Assembly: GCA_937801655.1 (NCBI GenBank)
Contig: CALMWC010000008.1
Coordinates: 1-52,895 of the forward strand
Length of the DNA: 52,895 nucleotides
Reading direction: 5' to 3'
From: an uncultured Gammaproteobacteria bacterium
GTDB taxonomy: Bacteria; Pseudomonadota; Gammaproteobacteria; Steroidobacterales; UBA11654
Shown: positions 27,562 through 36,326 of the stretch, piece after piece
Numbering within the stretch: the first letter of the stretch is position 1
Layout of the letters: each line of letters begins with the position of its first letter
The notes under the pieces: model-generated
Database searches by the model: none
Told to the model about the DNA's origin: nothing
Seen by the model: the letters and a program-made list of their open reading frames with translations, nothing else
Program-made: the position numbers and the translations under genes

Positions 27562-28371
27562 TTAAGAATACAGTTCTTTTAGCCTGTGATCGTATTTTTT
27601 TATAACTTCATTCATCAGTTCAAAGATTCTTGGATTTCCAGTAATGATGCTACCTGTTTCTAAAACGTCTTGATCGGGTATTAGATTTTTAACAATCCCT
27701 CCAGCTTCTTGAATCAATAAGATTCCTGCAGCAATATCCCATGGTTGAAGTCCAAATTCCCAGAATCCATCGTATCTTCCTGATGCAACATAAGCCAGAT
27801 CAAGTGCAGCTGAGCCAGGTCTTCTGATAGCACCTACTTTTTTTGTAAAATCTGAAAAGATATCCAGATAAACTTCCAACCAATCTTCTTGATCCCGATA
27901 AGGGAAACCAGTTCCAAGAAGAGAACCCTCGAGTGCAGTTTGTTTACTGACCCTAATTTTCCTGCCATCCAATTGACTTCCCGCACCTCTAATTGCTGAG
28001 AAAAGTTCCTGTCTGGAAGGGTCATATATAACAGCCACTTCCAGTCTGCCTTTAATTTTTAGAGCAATAGACACACAATAAACTGGAAATGAATGGATGT
28101 AGTTTGTGGTTCCATCGATTGGATCTATAATCCATAAATAATCTGAATTGTTATTTTGGTACCCACTTTCCTCAGCAAGAATATCATGATCAGGGTATCT
28201 GGATTGAATAACCTCTTTTATAGCTCTTTCTGCTTCTTCATCAACGTAGGTAAAGAATTCATTGTAAGCTTTAGTTTTAATATCATTTGCATCAATTCGA
28301 TTGAAATTAGACTGGGCGATATCACCTGCTTTTCGGGCTGCTTGAACTGCGGTATTTAGTAAACCTTGCAT
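27562..28371 (-). CDS. suhB: inositol-1-monophosphatase family protein SuhB
   Basis: A 269-residue IMPase-fold protein. Metal site motifs: LAEESG, WIIDPIDGTTNYIHSFP and LQPWDIAAGILLIQEAGG. E. coli SuhB is both a phosphatase and part of the rRNA antitermination complex. I start at ATG 28371 (MQGLLNTAVQAARKAG), which gives the family length; the frame runs 18 codons further upstream without homology. Neighbour of trmJ in the divergent direction, the same arrangement as in E. coli. Confidence 0.93.
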   Translation of the reverse strand: MQGLLNTAVQAARKAGDIAQSNFNRIDANDIKTKAYNEFFTYVDEEAERAIKEVIQSRYPDHDILAEESGYQNNNSDYLWIIDPIDGTTNYIHSFPVYCVSIALKIKGRLEVAVIYDPSRQELFSAIRGAGSQLDGRKIRVSKQTALEGSLLGTGFPYRDQEDWLEVYLDIFSDFTKKVGAIRRPGSAALDLAYVASGRYDGFWEFGLQPWDIAAGILLIQEAGGIVKNLIPDQDVLETGSIITGNPRIFELMNEVIKKYDHRLKELYS

Positions 28372-28474
28372 GATAAAATCTCTTGTTACATTAATTAAGG
28401 AAATGAATAATGTGTAGAATAACAAAACTTTCTAACTAATTGTTTGACTTTGTGAGAGATCATTAAAATAACAG

Positions 28475-29197
28475 ATGAAAAAAAATATTAAATTTGTCCT
28501 TTTCCAACCTTCGCATCCGGGAAATATAGGAGCTGCAGCAAGAGCTATTGCTACCATGGGTTTTTCTAGATTGGCACTTGTGCAACCAAAACAAGAGCAT
28601 CCTCATCCTGAATCCAGAGCAAGATCATCCGGCGCTCTTGATGTTTTGATTAATGCTGAGGTGTTTCCTAATCTTCAAGAAGCCATTAGTGATTGCGGAT
28701 TTATTGTAGGGACCACAGTTAGAGGGAGAAGAATTAGTGTTCCATCTTCAACGGTTAGAGAGTTTGCAGCAGAGATTAATGAAAAGGCAGAAAAACAAAG
28801 TATAGCGATTCTTTTTGGCCCCGAGAAAACTGGTCTTACAAATAGTGAGATTGATTGCTGCAATCATCTTATTGAAATTCCATCCAGTGAAACCTATTCT
28901 TCATTGAATTTAGCTGCTGCAGTTCAGGTCATAGCCTATGAATTAAGAGTAAATGATAAGACTATGAAAGAGACAGTCATTGATAGAGATTTAGCTTCCA
29001 ATGAGGAAATGGAACTTTTTTACAGCCACTTAAATGATGTATTGCTTGAAACTGGTTTTTTGAATCCAAGAAATCCTCGACAATTAATGCGAAGGTTGCG
29101 AGTGTTGTTTAATCGAGCTGAATTGGATGAGAATGAAATGAATATTATGAGAGGCATCTTAGCTTCATTTCAATCAACGAGTAATAAGAAACCATGA
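28475..29197 (+). CDS. trmJ: tRNA (cytidine/uridine-2'-O-)-methyltransferase TrmJ
   Basis: A 240-residue SPOUT methyltransferase. Visible: PSHPGNIGAAARAIATMGF at the start, LFGPEKTGLTNSEI, and IPSSETYSSLNLAAAVQ, the knot that binds SAM. It methylates ribose 32 in tRNAs. In E. coli trmJ is followed by iscR and then iscS; here the stop overlaps the iscS start by four bases (29194-29197) and iscR is absent, so iscS appears to be translated from the trmJ message. Confidence 0.94.
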   Translation: MKKNIKFVLFQPSHPGNIGAAARAIATMGFSRLALVQPKQEHPHPESRARSSGALDVLINAEVFPNLQEAISDCGFIVGTTVRGRRISVPSSTVREFAAEINEKAEKQSIAILFGPEKTGLTNSEIDCCNHLIEIPSSETYSSLNLAAAVQVIAYELRVNDKTMKETVIDRDLASNEEMELFYSHLNDVLLETGFLNPRNPRQLMRRLRVLFNRAELDENEMNIMRGILASFQSTSNKKP

Positions 29198-30351
29198 ATT
29201 CGATTTATCTTGATTACGCATCATCAACACCTCTTGCCAATGAGGTAGTCGATGAAATGGTTAGTGCCATAAGTAATAATGATTTTGGAAATCCTTCATC
29301 AACTGATCATGAATATGGAAAACACGCATATGATTTAATTGAAGATTGCAGAAGGGATGTAGCCAACCTAATCCATGCAGATCAAAGAGAAATCATTTGG
29401 ACATCTGGAGCAACAGAAGCAAATAATTTAGCAATATTGGGTTCTTATGAATTCAATTTAAAAAATAAATCGGGCAACATCATTACATCAATGACTGAGC
29501 ATAAATCAGTTATTGAACCCTTTAAAACACTTGAGAAAAAGGGATTAAGAGTTCTATTACTGTCTCCAAAAAAAAACGGGGAAATAGATTTAAATAAGTT
29601 AGAGAAAACTATTAATGAAGATACGCTGATGGTTAGTTTGATGCACATCAATAATGAAACAGGTGTTTTGAATGATATAGAATCCATTGGTGAGATTTGT
29701 AGAAAAAAGAATGTTATTTTTCACGTTGATGCAGCACAAAGCATTGGAAAAGTTTCCATTGATGTAAAAAATTTTAAAGTAGACATGATGTCATTGGCCT
29801 CTCATAAAATTTATGGTCCTAAAGGGATTGGTGCACTCTATATCAATGGTGAAACGTTGGGTCGCATAGCACCAATTTTACAAGGAGGCGGTCAAGAACG
29901 AGGAATCAGACCTGGTACGCTTCCTACTCATCAGATTGTGGGTATGGCTGCTGCATTCAGGTTGGCTAAAAAGCATATGAATAATGACTTGAATCATATT
30001 ACGAAATGCAGAGCATTGTTTTTGAAATCAATTGCTAGTATTGAAGATGCAGTTATTAATACCGATGAAGTTTCAACATTTCCTGGGATCATGAGTTTAC
30101 GCCTGCCTGACTTGGATGCCGAAAGTATTATTTTTGGAATGAAAACAATAGCATTATCAAAAGGTTCAGCTTGTACTTCTGATAGTGATGAACCTTCTCA
30201 TGTGTTGAAGTCGATGGGTTTAAACCAAGAAGAAATTAGAGGAACATTACGAATTAGTTTCGGAAGATACACAACGATGAATGAAGTTTCCATTGCAGCT
30301 GAAGCTCTTACAAAGATTGTTACTCATTTAAAATTGATCAAGGGACAATAA
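29194..30351 (+). CDS. iscS: cysteine desulfurase IscS
   Basis: A 385-residue PLP enzyme that takes sulfur from cysteine for iron-sulfur clusters and tRNA thiolation. Visible: YLDYASSTPL, TSGATEANN, TEHKSV, HVDAAQSIGK, the PLP lysine in SLASHKIYGPKG, RPGTLPTHQIVG, and the catalytic Cys loop KGSACTSDSDEPSHVL. Slightly shorter than E. coli IscS (404). Coupled to trmJ upstream and 2 bases before the IscU-like gene. The persulfide-loop Cys is intact, although the scaffold next door is degenerate. Confidence 0.94.
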   Translation: MNSIYLDYASSTPLANEVVDEMVSAISNNDFGNPSSTDHEYGKHAYDLIEDCRRDVANLIHADQREIIWTSGATEANNLAILGSYEFNLKNKSGNIITSMTEHKSVIEPFKTLEKKGLRVLLLSPKKNGEIDLNKLEKTINEDTLMVSLMHINNETGVLNDIESIGEICRKKNVIFHVDAAQSIGKVSIDVKNFKVDMMSLASHKIYGPKGIGALYINGETLGRIAPILQGGGQERGIRPGTLPTHQIVGMAAAFRLAKKHMNNDLNHITKCRALFLKSIASIEDAVINTDEVSTFPGIMSLRLPDLDAESIIFGMKTIALSKGSACTSDSDEPSHVLKSMGLNQEEIRGTLRISFGRYTTMNEVSIAAEALTKIVTHLKLIKGQ

Positions 30352-30353
30352 CC

Positions 30354-30722
30354 ATGGAAAGTCTATTAAGGCAATATTTTAGTGACAATAAGTGCGCTTA
30401 TATTACTGCAAATCATGCCGATATAAGTTTTCATATTGGTGTTGCTACTCAAGCGAATGGTAATTTTGTTAAGTTATATTTAAAGCTAGAAGAAGACCGA
30501 ATCGTTGATGCAAAATATAATGTATCTGGATGCCCATTCATGATTGCTATTACTGCGTTTTATGTTGAGAAAATTAAAAATAAGACTTTATTGGAAGCAG
30601 CAGAGATTCAAGATTTTAATATTGAAGAAACACTTAAATTACCAATAAATAAAAAAGATAGGCTTTTTTTATTGGAAGATGCTCTAAAAAACTGTATAAA
30701 GCAGATAAACAGAGGTAAATAG
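30354..30722 (+). CDS. degenerate IscU-like scaffold protein
   Basis: A 122-residue protein that aligns along its length with IscU, the scaffold on which iron-sulfur clusters are built, but lacks most key residues. Aligned by eye to E. coli IscU: the first ligand motif ACGD is ANGN here (residues 34-37), so Cys37 and Asp39 are lost; Cys63 is kept (SGCPF, Cys60); LPPVKIHC is LPINKKDR (96-103), so His105 and Cys106 are lost and the HscA-binding LPPVK is altered. Two non-standard Cys exist (14 and 114). The downstream half (EDALK..I) is well conserved. Placed between iscS and iscA, so it is descended from true IscU. It may bind IscS or pass sulfur, but is unlikely to hold a cluster in the usual way. 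Confidence 0.8.
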   Translation: MESLLRQYFSDNKCAYITANHADISFHIGVATQANGNFVKLYLKLEEDRIVDAKYNVSGCPFMIAITAFYVEKIKNKTLLEAAEIQDFNIEETLKLPINKKDRLFLLEDALKNCIKQINRGK

Positions 30723-31046
30723 ATGGACATTACAATTACAGACAATGCTATGAAAAGGTTCAAGAAGAACTTATCGAATAATCCTGATGCATTGGGATTG
30801 AGAATTAGTGTGAAGTCTACAGGATGCAACGGATATTCTTATGTGCTTGACTATGCTTCTGTAATCAATGATATGGATAAGGTTTATAAAGTTTCTGAAG
30901 TCTCAATCCTAATAGACAATGAATCCATGCCTTTTATAAAGGGAACAGAAATTGACTTTATTGACGAAGGCTTAAATCAAGTTTTTAAATTTAAAAACCC
31001 GAATGCCACAGGTGAATGTGGTTGCGGTGAAAGCTTCAGTATATAA
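30723..31046 (+). CDS. iscA: A-type iron-sulfur carrier IscA
   Basis: A 107-residue A-type carrier. The three conserved Cys are visible: STGCNGYSYVLDY (Cys about 36) and GECGCGESF (last two). FIKGTEIDFIDEGLNQVFKFKNPN follows the IscA rather than the ErpA pattern (quoted landmark: EGLNQVFKFKNPN). It delivers clusters to target proteins. It begins directly after the IscU-like stop, and ndk follows; hscB, hscA and fdx, which come next in E. coli, are missing. Confidence 0.9.
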   Translation: MDITITDNAMKRFKKNLSNNPDALGLRISVKSTGCNGYSYVLDYASVINDMDKVYKVSEVSILIDNESMPFIKGTEIDFIDEGLNQVFKFKNPNATGECGCGESFSI

Positions 31047-31067
31047 ATTAAATAAAGGATTTTAGAT

Positions 31068-31466
31068 ATGGAGCAAACACTTTCAATTATCAAACCCGAT
31101 GGAGTCAAAAAAAATGTCATTGGGGAAATTTACAAACGTTTTGAGCAAGCTGGATTAAAGATTATTCAAGCTCAAATGATCCATCTCACCACTGAGCAAG
31201 CAGAGGGCTTTTATGCGGTGCATAAAGAAAGGCCTTTTTATAATGATCTTGTCTCATATATGATTTCTGGTCCTGTCATGGTGCAAGTTCTTGAAGGCGA
31301 TAATGCTGTAGCTTTAAATCGTCAGTTAATGGGTGCTACCAATCCTGATGAAGCCGATGAAGGAACCATTAGAAAGGATTTTGCTGAAAGCATTGAAATG
31401 AATACCGTCCATGGTTCGGATGGAGCAGACACAGCTAGAGAAGAGATCCAATTCTTTTTTGGCTAA
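31068..31466 (+). CDS. ndk: nucleoside diphosphate kinase
   Basis: A 132-residue Ndk, a little shorter than the usual 141-143. It balances nucleoside triphosphates using a phosphohistidine. Visible: [48 protein letters not shown] and catalytic His115 in NTVHGSD. AAAGGATTTTAG precedes the ATG. Its TAA is immediately followed by the TTG start of rlmN. Confidence 0.96.
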   Translation: MEQTLSIIKPDGVKKNVIGEIYKRFEQAGLKIIQAQMIHLTTEQAEGFYAVHKERPFYNDLVSYMISGPVMVQVLEGDNAVALNRQLMGATNPDEADEGTIRKDFAESIEMNTVHGSDGADTAREEIQFFFG

Positions 31467-32576
31467 TTGATTTCTCCCTTGTCTCCCGAGTTAAATAATC
31501 TAATAGGATCACCTTACGATGATCTGTCTGATTTTTTTATAGGCATAGACCAGAAAAAATTTAGGGCAAAGCAATTAATGAGTTGGGTTTATGATCTGGG
31601 TGTTTATGATTTTCAACTGATGACTAACTTTAATACCTCTCTCAGAGATTATTTAGAAGAAAATTGTACACTCAGTTTTGATCAACCATCCACACTAGAA
31701 CAATCCAAGGATGGAACTTGTAAATGGTTGATACCAAAGGATAAAACACAAGTTATAGAGACAGTTTATATTCCTGAAGAAAATCGAGGAACGCTTTGCA
31801 TATCCAGTCAAATTGGATGTCTTATTGATTGTCCATTTTGTGCAACTGGGCATCAGGGCTTTAACCGAAATTTGTCAACGAGTGAGATTATTGGTCAAGT
31901 CTTAGTTGCCAAACAAGACTTAAAAAAGCGTTTCAAGCGCGATGATCTTGTTACTAATGTTGTTTTTATGGGGATGGGCGAACCTCTTGCAAATTACACT
32001 GAAACAATAAAAGCAATTAAAACTCTGAATCATCCCAATGGTTTTAATATTTCTAGAAGACGAATTACTTTGAGTACTTCTGGTTTAGTTCCTCAATTAA
32101 TTAAATTATCAGAACAGGTCAATGTGGCTTTGGCTGTATCACTGCATGCTCCTAATGATGCATTAAGGAATGAATTGGTTCCAATCAATCGCAAGCATCC
32201 AATTAATGAATTATTAGATGCTTGCTGGCTTTATGCTAAAAAGCAGAATCTAAGAACTGTTACGTTTGAGTACACGATGCTTAAAGGGGTTAATGATTCT
32301 AAAGATCATGCACATGAATTAGCAAAGTTACTGAAAAATAAACCGGCCAAAGTAAATTTGATACCTTTTAACAGTTTCCCAGGAGTTAATTACGAATGTT
32401 CAACGCGAGATAACATCAATGAATTTAGGAATATACTTATAGAATCTGGGATAATGACCATAACAAGAAAAACGAGAGGTGATGATATACAGGCTGCTTG
32501 TGGTCAATTGTCTGGTCTCGTTAATAATTTAGCTAAGAAATCATTAAGACAGAAACTCAAAAGACCATTAAATTAG
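31467..32576 (+). CDS. rlmN: dual-specificity rRNA/tRNA C2-adenosine methyltransferase RlmN
   Basis: A 369-residue radical SAM enzyme that methylates A2503 of 23S rRNA and A37 of tRNAs. The radical SAM motif CLIDCPFC uses Cys118, Cys122 and Cys125; the second mechanistic Cys is Cys345 in QAACGQLSG. FKAKQ-like FRAKQLMSW and MGMGEPLANY are family landmarks. The start is TTG 31467, flush with the ndk stop; the next in-frame ATG would remove the conserved FRAKQL region, so TTG (or coupling) is preferred although there is no clear ribosome site. Confidence 0.93.
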   Translation: MISPLSPELNNLIGSPYDDLSDFFIGIDQKKFRAKQLMSWVYDLGVYDFQLMTNFNTSLRDYLEENCTLSFDQPSTLEQSKDGTCKWLIPKDKTQVIETVYIPEENRGTLCISSQIGCLIDCPFCATGHQGFNRNLSTSEIIGQVLVAKQDLKKRFKRDDLVTNVVFMGMGEPLANYTETIKAIKTLNHPNGFNISRRRITLSTSGLVPQLIKLSEQVNVALAVSLHAPNDALRNELVPINRKHPINELLDACWLYAKKQNLRTVTFEYTMLKGVNDSKDHAHELAKLLKNKPAKVNLIPFNSFPGVNYECSTRDNINEFRNILIESGIMTITRKTRGDDIQAACGQLSGLVNNLAKKSLRQKLKRPLN

Positions 32577-32582
32577 GATGTA

Positions 32583-32978
32583 ATGAAGGAATCCACTATT
32601 AATCTGACAAGCAATGAGCAATTACCAAGCGTTGGTACTTTACTGAAAGAGGCTAGGGAAAAAAGAAAATTATCGATAGAGCAAGTTGCTGCAAAACTTT
32701 TCTCAGATCCTGACATTCTTAAAGATCTTGAAAATGATATTTTTAAGAAACTTGGAGGAAATGTATTTATAAAAGGTTATATTAGGAATTATTCAAAACT
32801 ATTGGATTTGGATTCAGCTGAGTTGATTGATCTGGTAACAAATCAACTAGAATTGGAGGAAGAAAAAATTGTATTACCTAAAATTACAGAACATCTGGTT
32901 GCATTAAGAATTATTGCCCTAGTAAGTTTGATCTTATTATTGGTCACTGTTGCAGGAATGTTTGTTTCTCATAACTAA
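32583..32978 (+). CDS. short RodZ-like helix-turn-helix membrane protein
   Basis: A 131-residue protein that matches the N-terminal part of RodZ: a Xre-type helix-turn-helix (SVGTLLKEAREKRKLSIEQVA, about residues 16-36; then DLENDIFKKLGGNVFIKGYIRNY, shortened landmark FIKGYIRNYSKLL) and one membrane helix at the end (LRIIALVSLILLLVTVAGMF). RodZ of E. coli is 337 residues and continues into a periplasmic domain that is absent here. Position between rlmN and hisS is the rodZ location, so this is a reduced RodZ, not a random regulator. It would still be able to bind MreB on the cytoplasmic side. The last 29 residues are repeated in the next small ORF. Confidence 0.82.
   Translation: MKESTINLTSNEQLPSVGTLLKEAREKRKLSIEQVAAKLFSDPDILKDLENDIFKKLGGNVFIKGYIRNYSKLLDLDSAELIDLVTNQLELEEEKIVLPKITEHLVALRIIALVSLILLLVTVAGMFVSHN
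32889..32978 (+). repeat. direct repeat, first copy (RodZ-like tail)
   Basis: The final 90 bases of the RodZ-like gene, stop included, are repeated without gaps at 33038-33127. At protein level 24 of 29 residues agree; many of the base differences fall in third codon positions, which indicates selection on the encoded helix. Confidence 0.85.
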
Positions 32979-33007
32979 ATTAATCGCATAAAAAAGGAGT
33001 AAAAAAA

Positions 33008-33127
33008 ATGTCAGAAGATTCTAATTCAAAAACAATCGAGCATATGGTTGCTTTGAGGATTATTGCAGGAGTAAGCCTAGTTTTATTACTAGTGACTGTT
33101 GTAGGAATGTTTTTTTCGCATAATTAA
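33008..33127 (+). CDS. 39-residue single-span membrane protein, copy of the RodZ-like tail
   Basis: An ORF of 39 codons beginning ATG 33008 with a strong ribosome site (AAGGAG, ending at 32999, 8 bases upstream). After MSEDSNSKTI the remaining 29 residues match the end of the preceding RodZ-like protein at 24 of 29 positions, with no gap, and both end GMF.SHN. It is one membrane helix with a basic entry (VALRII) and a short tail. The retained reading frame, amino-acid-level conservation and own ribosome site argue that it is expressed. Function unknown; it could pair with the RodZ-like protein through the shared helix. Confidence 0.72.
   Translation: MSEDSNSKTIEHMVALRIIAGVSLVLLLVTVVGMFFSHN
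33038..33127 (+). repeat. direct repeat, second copy (free-standing small ORF)
   Basis: Second copy of the 90-base tail repeat, 149 bases after the first. It encodes residues 11-39 of the small ORF at 33008. Confidence 0.85.
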
Positions 33128-33156
33128 TTCTATGCATTAAATTTACGGAAGTTATA

Positions 33157-34425
33157 TTGAGTGAAAAAGTAAAATCCATAAGAGGAATGCAGGTTCTTTT
33201 ACCTGAGGCACTTGAGAAATGGCAAGCAGTTGAAGAGACTGTAAAAAGTGTTTTTAATGCCTATGCATTTAAAGAAATAAGAACCCCCATTGTGGAGAGG
33301 AGTGAGCTATTTCATAGAACTATTGGAGAAAATACAGATGTAGTTTCCAAGGAAATGTATTCTTTTAAAGACCGTAAGGATCAATCTCTCTCTTTGAGAC
33401 CCGAAGCCACTGCTGGAATTGTCAGAGCAGGCATAGAGCATAGCCTCTTCTATAATCAAACCCAAAAATTATGGTCCATGGGTCCTATGTACCGTTATGA
33501 AAGACCACAGAAAGGAAGGTATCGACAATTTCATCAAATTAATATGGAAGCTTTTGGCTTCTCAGGTCCAGAAATTGATGCTGAGATTATTTTGATGACG
33601 GCAAGAATTTGGAAACTATTGAAAGTGGACAATTTACAACTTGAGATCAATTCATTAGGAATGCCTGTTTCAAGAAAAAAATACAGGACTCAGTTAAAGA
33701 ATTACTTTTCTGATCATAGGGCTATCCTTGATGAGGATTCATTAAATAGATTGGAGAATAATCCTATGAGGATTTTGGATAGTAAAAATCCTGATCTGCA
33801 ATCAATTATAGAGACAGCGCCAAAAATGTTGGATTTTCTTGATACCGAATCAAGTGAGCATTTTGAAATATTGAAGGAGGCCTTAACAGCCAACGGCATA
33901 CCTTTTATTTTAAATGATAAATTAGTCAGAGGACTAGATTATTACACCAAAACAGTTTTTGAATGGACAACGGATCAATTGGGTTCACAAGCAACGGTTT
34001 GTGGAGGCGGTCGATACGATGGCTTGGTTCAAGAATTAGGAGGCCAAGATATTCCTGCAATTGGTTGTGCCATAGGGGTAGAGCGTTTAACTGAATTAGT
34101 TGCAGTATCCAATGAAAACCCTCAGAATAAGCAACCCAAAATCTATATTGTTGCTGCAGGCAAGGAAGCTCAGAGTCAGGCTTTAGTTTTGTCGGAAAAA
34201 ATTAGAGATCTGGACAATGGGGTTAGCGTGATTATGAATATGGATGGAGGCAGTTTTAAACAGCAATTCAAAAGAGCTGATAAATCTGGATCGGACTTGG
34301 CATTGATTATAGGTGAGGAAGAAATAGAATCAGGAACTGTAGCAATAAAATCAATGAACTCAGATACAGAACAAAAAAGCGTTGAAGAAGCTAAGGTTTT
34401 GGATGAAATTAAACAATATTTATAA
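33157..34425 (+). CDS. hisS: histidyl-tRNA synthetase
   Basis: A 422-residue class II synthetase. Visible: IRGMQVLLPE, EIRTPIVERSELF, motif 2 MYRYERPQKGRYRQFHQ, LVRGLDYYTKTVFEW (histidine-binding), GGGRYDGLV and the motif 3 region AIGCAIGVERL. The start is TTG 33157 with GGAAG upstream; starting at the ATG of IRGMQ would cut the conserved K..RG motif. ispG, normally between rodZ and hisS, is missing. Confidence 0.95.
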   Translation: MSEKVKSIRGMQVLLPEALEKWQAVEETVKSVFNAYAFKEIRTPIVERSELFHRTIGENTDVVSKEMYSFKDRKDQSLSLRPEATAGIVRAGIEHSLFYNQTQKLWSMGPMYRYERPQKGRYRQFHQINMEAFGFSGPEIDAEIILMTARIWKLLKVDNLQLEINSLGMPVSRKKYRTQLKNYFSDHRAILDEDSLNRLENNPMRILDSKNPDLQSIIETAPKMLDFLDTESSEHFEILKEALTANGIPFILNDKLVRGLDYYTKTVFEWTTDQLGSQATVCGGGRYDGLVQELGGQDIPAIGCAIGVERLTELVAVSNENPQNKQPKIYIVAAGKEAQSQALVLSEKIRDLDNGVSVIMNMDGGSFKQQFKRADKSGSDLALIIGEEEIESGTVAIKSMNSDTEQKSVEEAKVLDEIKQYL

Positions 34426-34441
34426 TTTTGGGTAATAAGAA

Positions 34442-35107
34442 ATGGATAATAATTTAACAGATCAACAGCAAGCAGAAGTAGTTAAAAAATGGCTCAAAGA
34501 TAATGGATTATCTATTTTAGCTTTTATTGCTATTGGTATTGGCGGTACTGTTGGTTTGCAGTCTTTTCAAAACAGTCAATTAAAAAAAGCTGAGAATGCA
34601 TCAAGGCTTTTTTCAGAAATAGAATTCTCGGTCAAACAGCAACGCCTATCTCAAGCGCAAACACTGTTACAAGAAATGGATAATAATTTTGCCAATACTC
34701 CCTATCAAGACCAAAGTCATTTTGCCATGGCAAAACTCTATATGGATTCAGTGGATTATGACAATGCTATTGTGCAATTGGAATTTTTATTAGAAAACTC
34801 CTCAGATGATTCACTCAAACACATAGCTAGACTTAGAATTTCTCGAATTTTAGTTGAGCAAAGTAAACTGACTGAAGCAATGGCTTTATTGCTTTCTGTG
34901 AATGAGATATCACAATCATACCAACCAAAATACGAGTCCATTAAAGGCGATATTTATTCTCTTCAAGGCGACATAGAAAATGCTCAAATGGCATATAAAA
35001 AAGCTTTGGAGATGATGACACCTGGAAACTTTGAATATGATTTTGTCAAAATGAAAGCCAATGAAATGGGCATGAATGATGATACCGATATGGCAGATGA
35101 ATCGTGA
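34442..35107 (+). CDS. yfgM: YfgM-like ancillary SecYEG translocon protein
   Basis: A 221-residue protein: a short cytoplasmic start, one membrane helix (about 20-42, LSILAFIAIGIGGTVGLQSF) and a periplasmic TPR-like domain. E. coli YfgM associates with SecYEG and the chaperone PpiD. hisS upstream and bamB downstream are the same neighbours as in E. coli. Ends in an acidic tail. Its stop overlaps the bamB start by four bases. Confidence 0.9.
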   Translation: MDNNLTDQQQAEVVKKWLKDNGLSILAFIAIGIGGTVGLQSFQNSQLKKAENASRLFSEIEFSVKQQRLSQAQTLLQEMDNNFANTPYQDQSHFAMAKLYMDSVDYDNAIVQLEFLLENSSDDSLKHIARLRISRILVEQSKLTEAMALLLSVNEISQSYQPKYESIKGDIYSLQGDIENAQMAYKKALEMMTPGNFEYDFVKMKANEMGMNDDTDMADES

Positions 35108-36309
35108 GCGAGGATTTCTTTAAAGACATTTTCTCTCGAGGTGTTTCTGCCAGTAGAACTATCAGTATCTTTATTGCAATTGCGATGATACAGGGTTGTT
35201 CATATTTTGGTGATGACGATGAAGACGTTTCACTATTACCCGCTGAACTCATTGAATTCCAAGAAACTATAACAGTGAAAAAGCAGTGGAAGACATCAAT
35301 TGGGAAAAGCCATGAGGGTTTGGGTATTCGATTGAGTCCCAGTACGGATGGAGAGACTATTTATGCTGCTAGTTTTGATGGCAATGTGACTGCTTTAGAT
35401 GCTAAAAATGGTAGAAAAATTTGGAAAAATAATTTTGATTTAGCATTTACATCAGGCCCTGCATACAAAGATGGAATTCTTGTTCTTGGAACCAGTAATG
35501 GTGAATTAATCGCTGTTGATTCACTGACAGGAGAGTTGATATGGTCTGTCAATGTCAGCAGTGAAATACTTGCACCAGCATCGATCAAGGGCAATCAAAT
35601 ATTCATTAGAACTGTGGATGGTAATCTGACAGCTTTATCAACAGAAGATGGGAGTGCGTTATGGACAGTCAACCATAAAGTACCTAAATTGAGTCTCAGG
35701 GGCACAACAGGACCTGTCAGTTTCGCTAATGCAGTTTTGAGTGGTTTTGATGATGGTAAAGTCAGTGCTTACGATATCAATGATGGCATGCTCTTATGGG
35801 AAACGATGTTGACTCCTCCTGGTGGGCGAACAGAAATTGAGAAAATTACAGACATTGATGCACCTTTAGTGATTCAAGGCAGTGAAGTTTATGCAGGAAG
35901 CTATCAAGGAGCATTGGGGGGTATGGCTTTAGAATCTGGCAATCTAATTTGGTTGGTAGAAGCCTCAATTTATTCTGGTATAGCAACGGATGACGATGAT
36001 ATATATGTGTCACAGGCAGATGGTTCTGTGATGGCCTTGTCACGTTTTACCGGTCGAGAGATATGGAAGAAAGAGAATTTATTAAACCGATTTCCTTCTG
36101 CGCCAGCCTTATTAGAAAACTCCTTAATCATTGGTGATCTAGAAGGTTACATTCATTGGTTGGATAAGAAAACAGGAGATACGCAACAAAGAATTAGTGT
36201 TGGCTCCTCAAAAATTACTTCAACTCCTTTGGTATTAGATAGAACTATCTATATTTTGACTGACGATGGAGATCTGATTTCCATTCTTACTCTTTCAAAT
36301 AGTTCCTAG
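35104..36309 (+). CDS. bamB: outer-membrane assembly lipoprotein BamB
   Basis: A 401-residue beta-propeller protein of repeated W/G-rich blades (e.g. VTALDAKNGRKIWKNN, LIAVDSLTGELIWSVN, VSAYDINDGMLLWE). It belongs to the BAM complex that inserts outer-membrane barrels. The start is GTG 35104, inside the yfgM end. A signal helix (RTISIFIAIAMIQGC) leads to a lipobox IQGC with Cys near residue 32; Gln at -2 is a slight deviation from the usual LA/SGC. Confidence 0.92.
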   Translation: MSEDFFKDIFSRGVSASRTISIFIAIAMIQGCSYFGDDDEDVSLLPAELIEFQETITVKKQWKTSIGKSHEGLGIRLSPSTDGETIYAASFDGNVTALDAKNGRKIWKNNFDLAFTSGPAYKDGILVLGTSNGELIAVDSLTGELIWSVNVSSEILAPASIKGNQIFIRTVDGNLTALSTEDGSALWTVNHKVPKLSLRGTTGPVSFANAVLSGFDDGKVSAYDINDGMLLWETMLTPPGGRTEIEKITDIDAPLVIQGSEVYAGSYQGALGGMALESGNLIWLVEASIYSGIATDDDDIYVSQADGSVMALSRFTGREIWKKENLLNRFPSAPALLENSLIIGDLEGYIHWLDKKTGDTQQRISVGSSKITSTPLVLDRTIYILTDDGDLISILTLSNSS

Positions 36310-36326
36310 TATGCGGTGGTTGAGAA

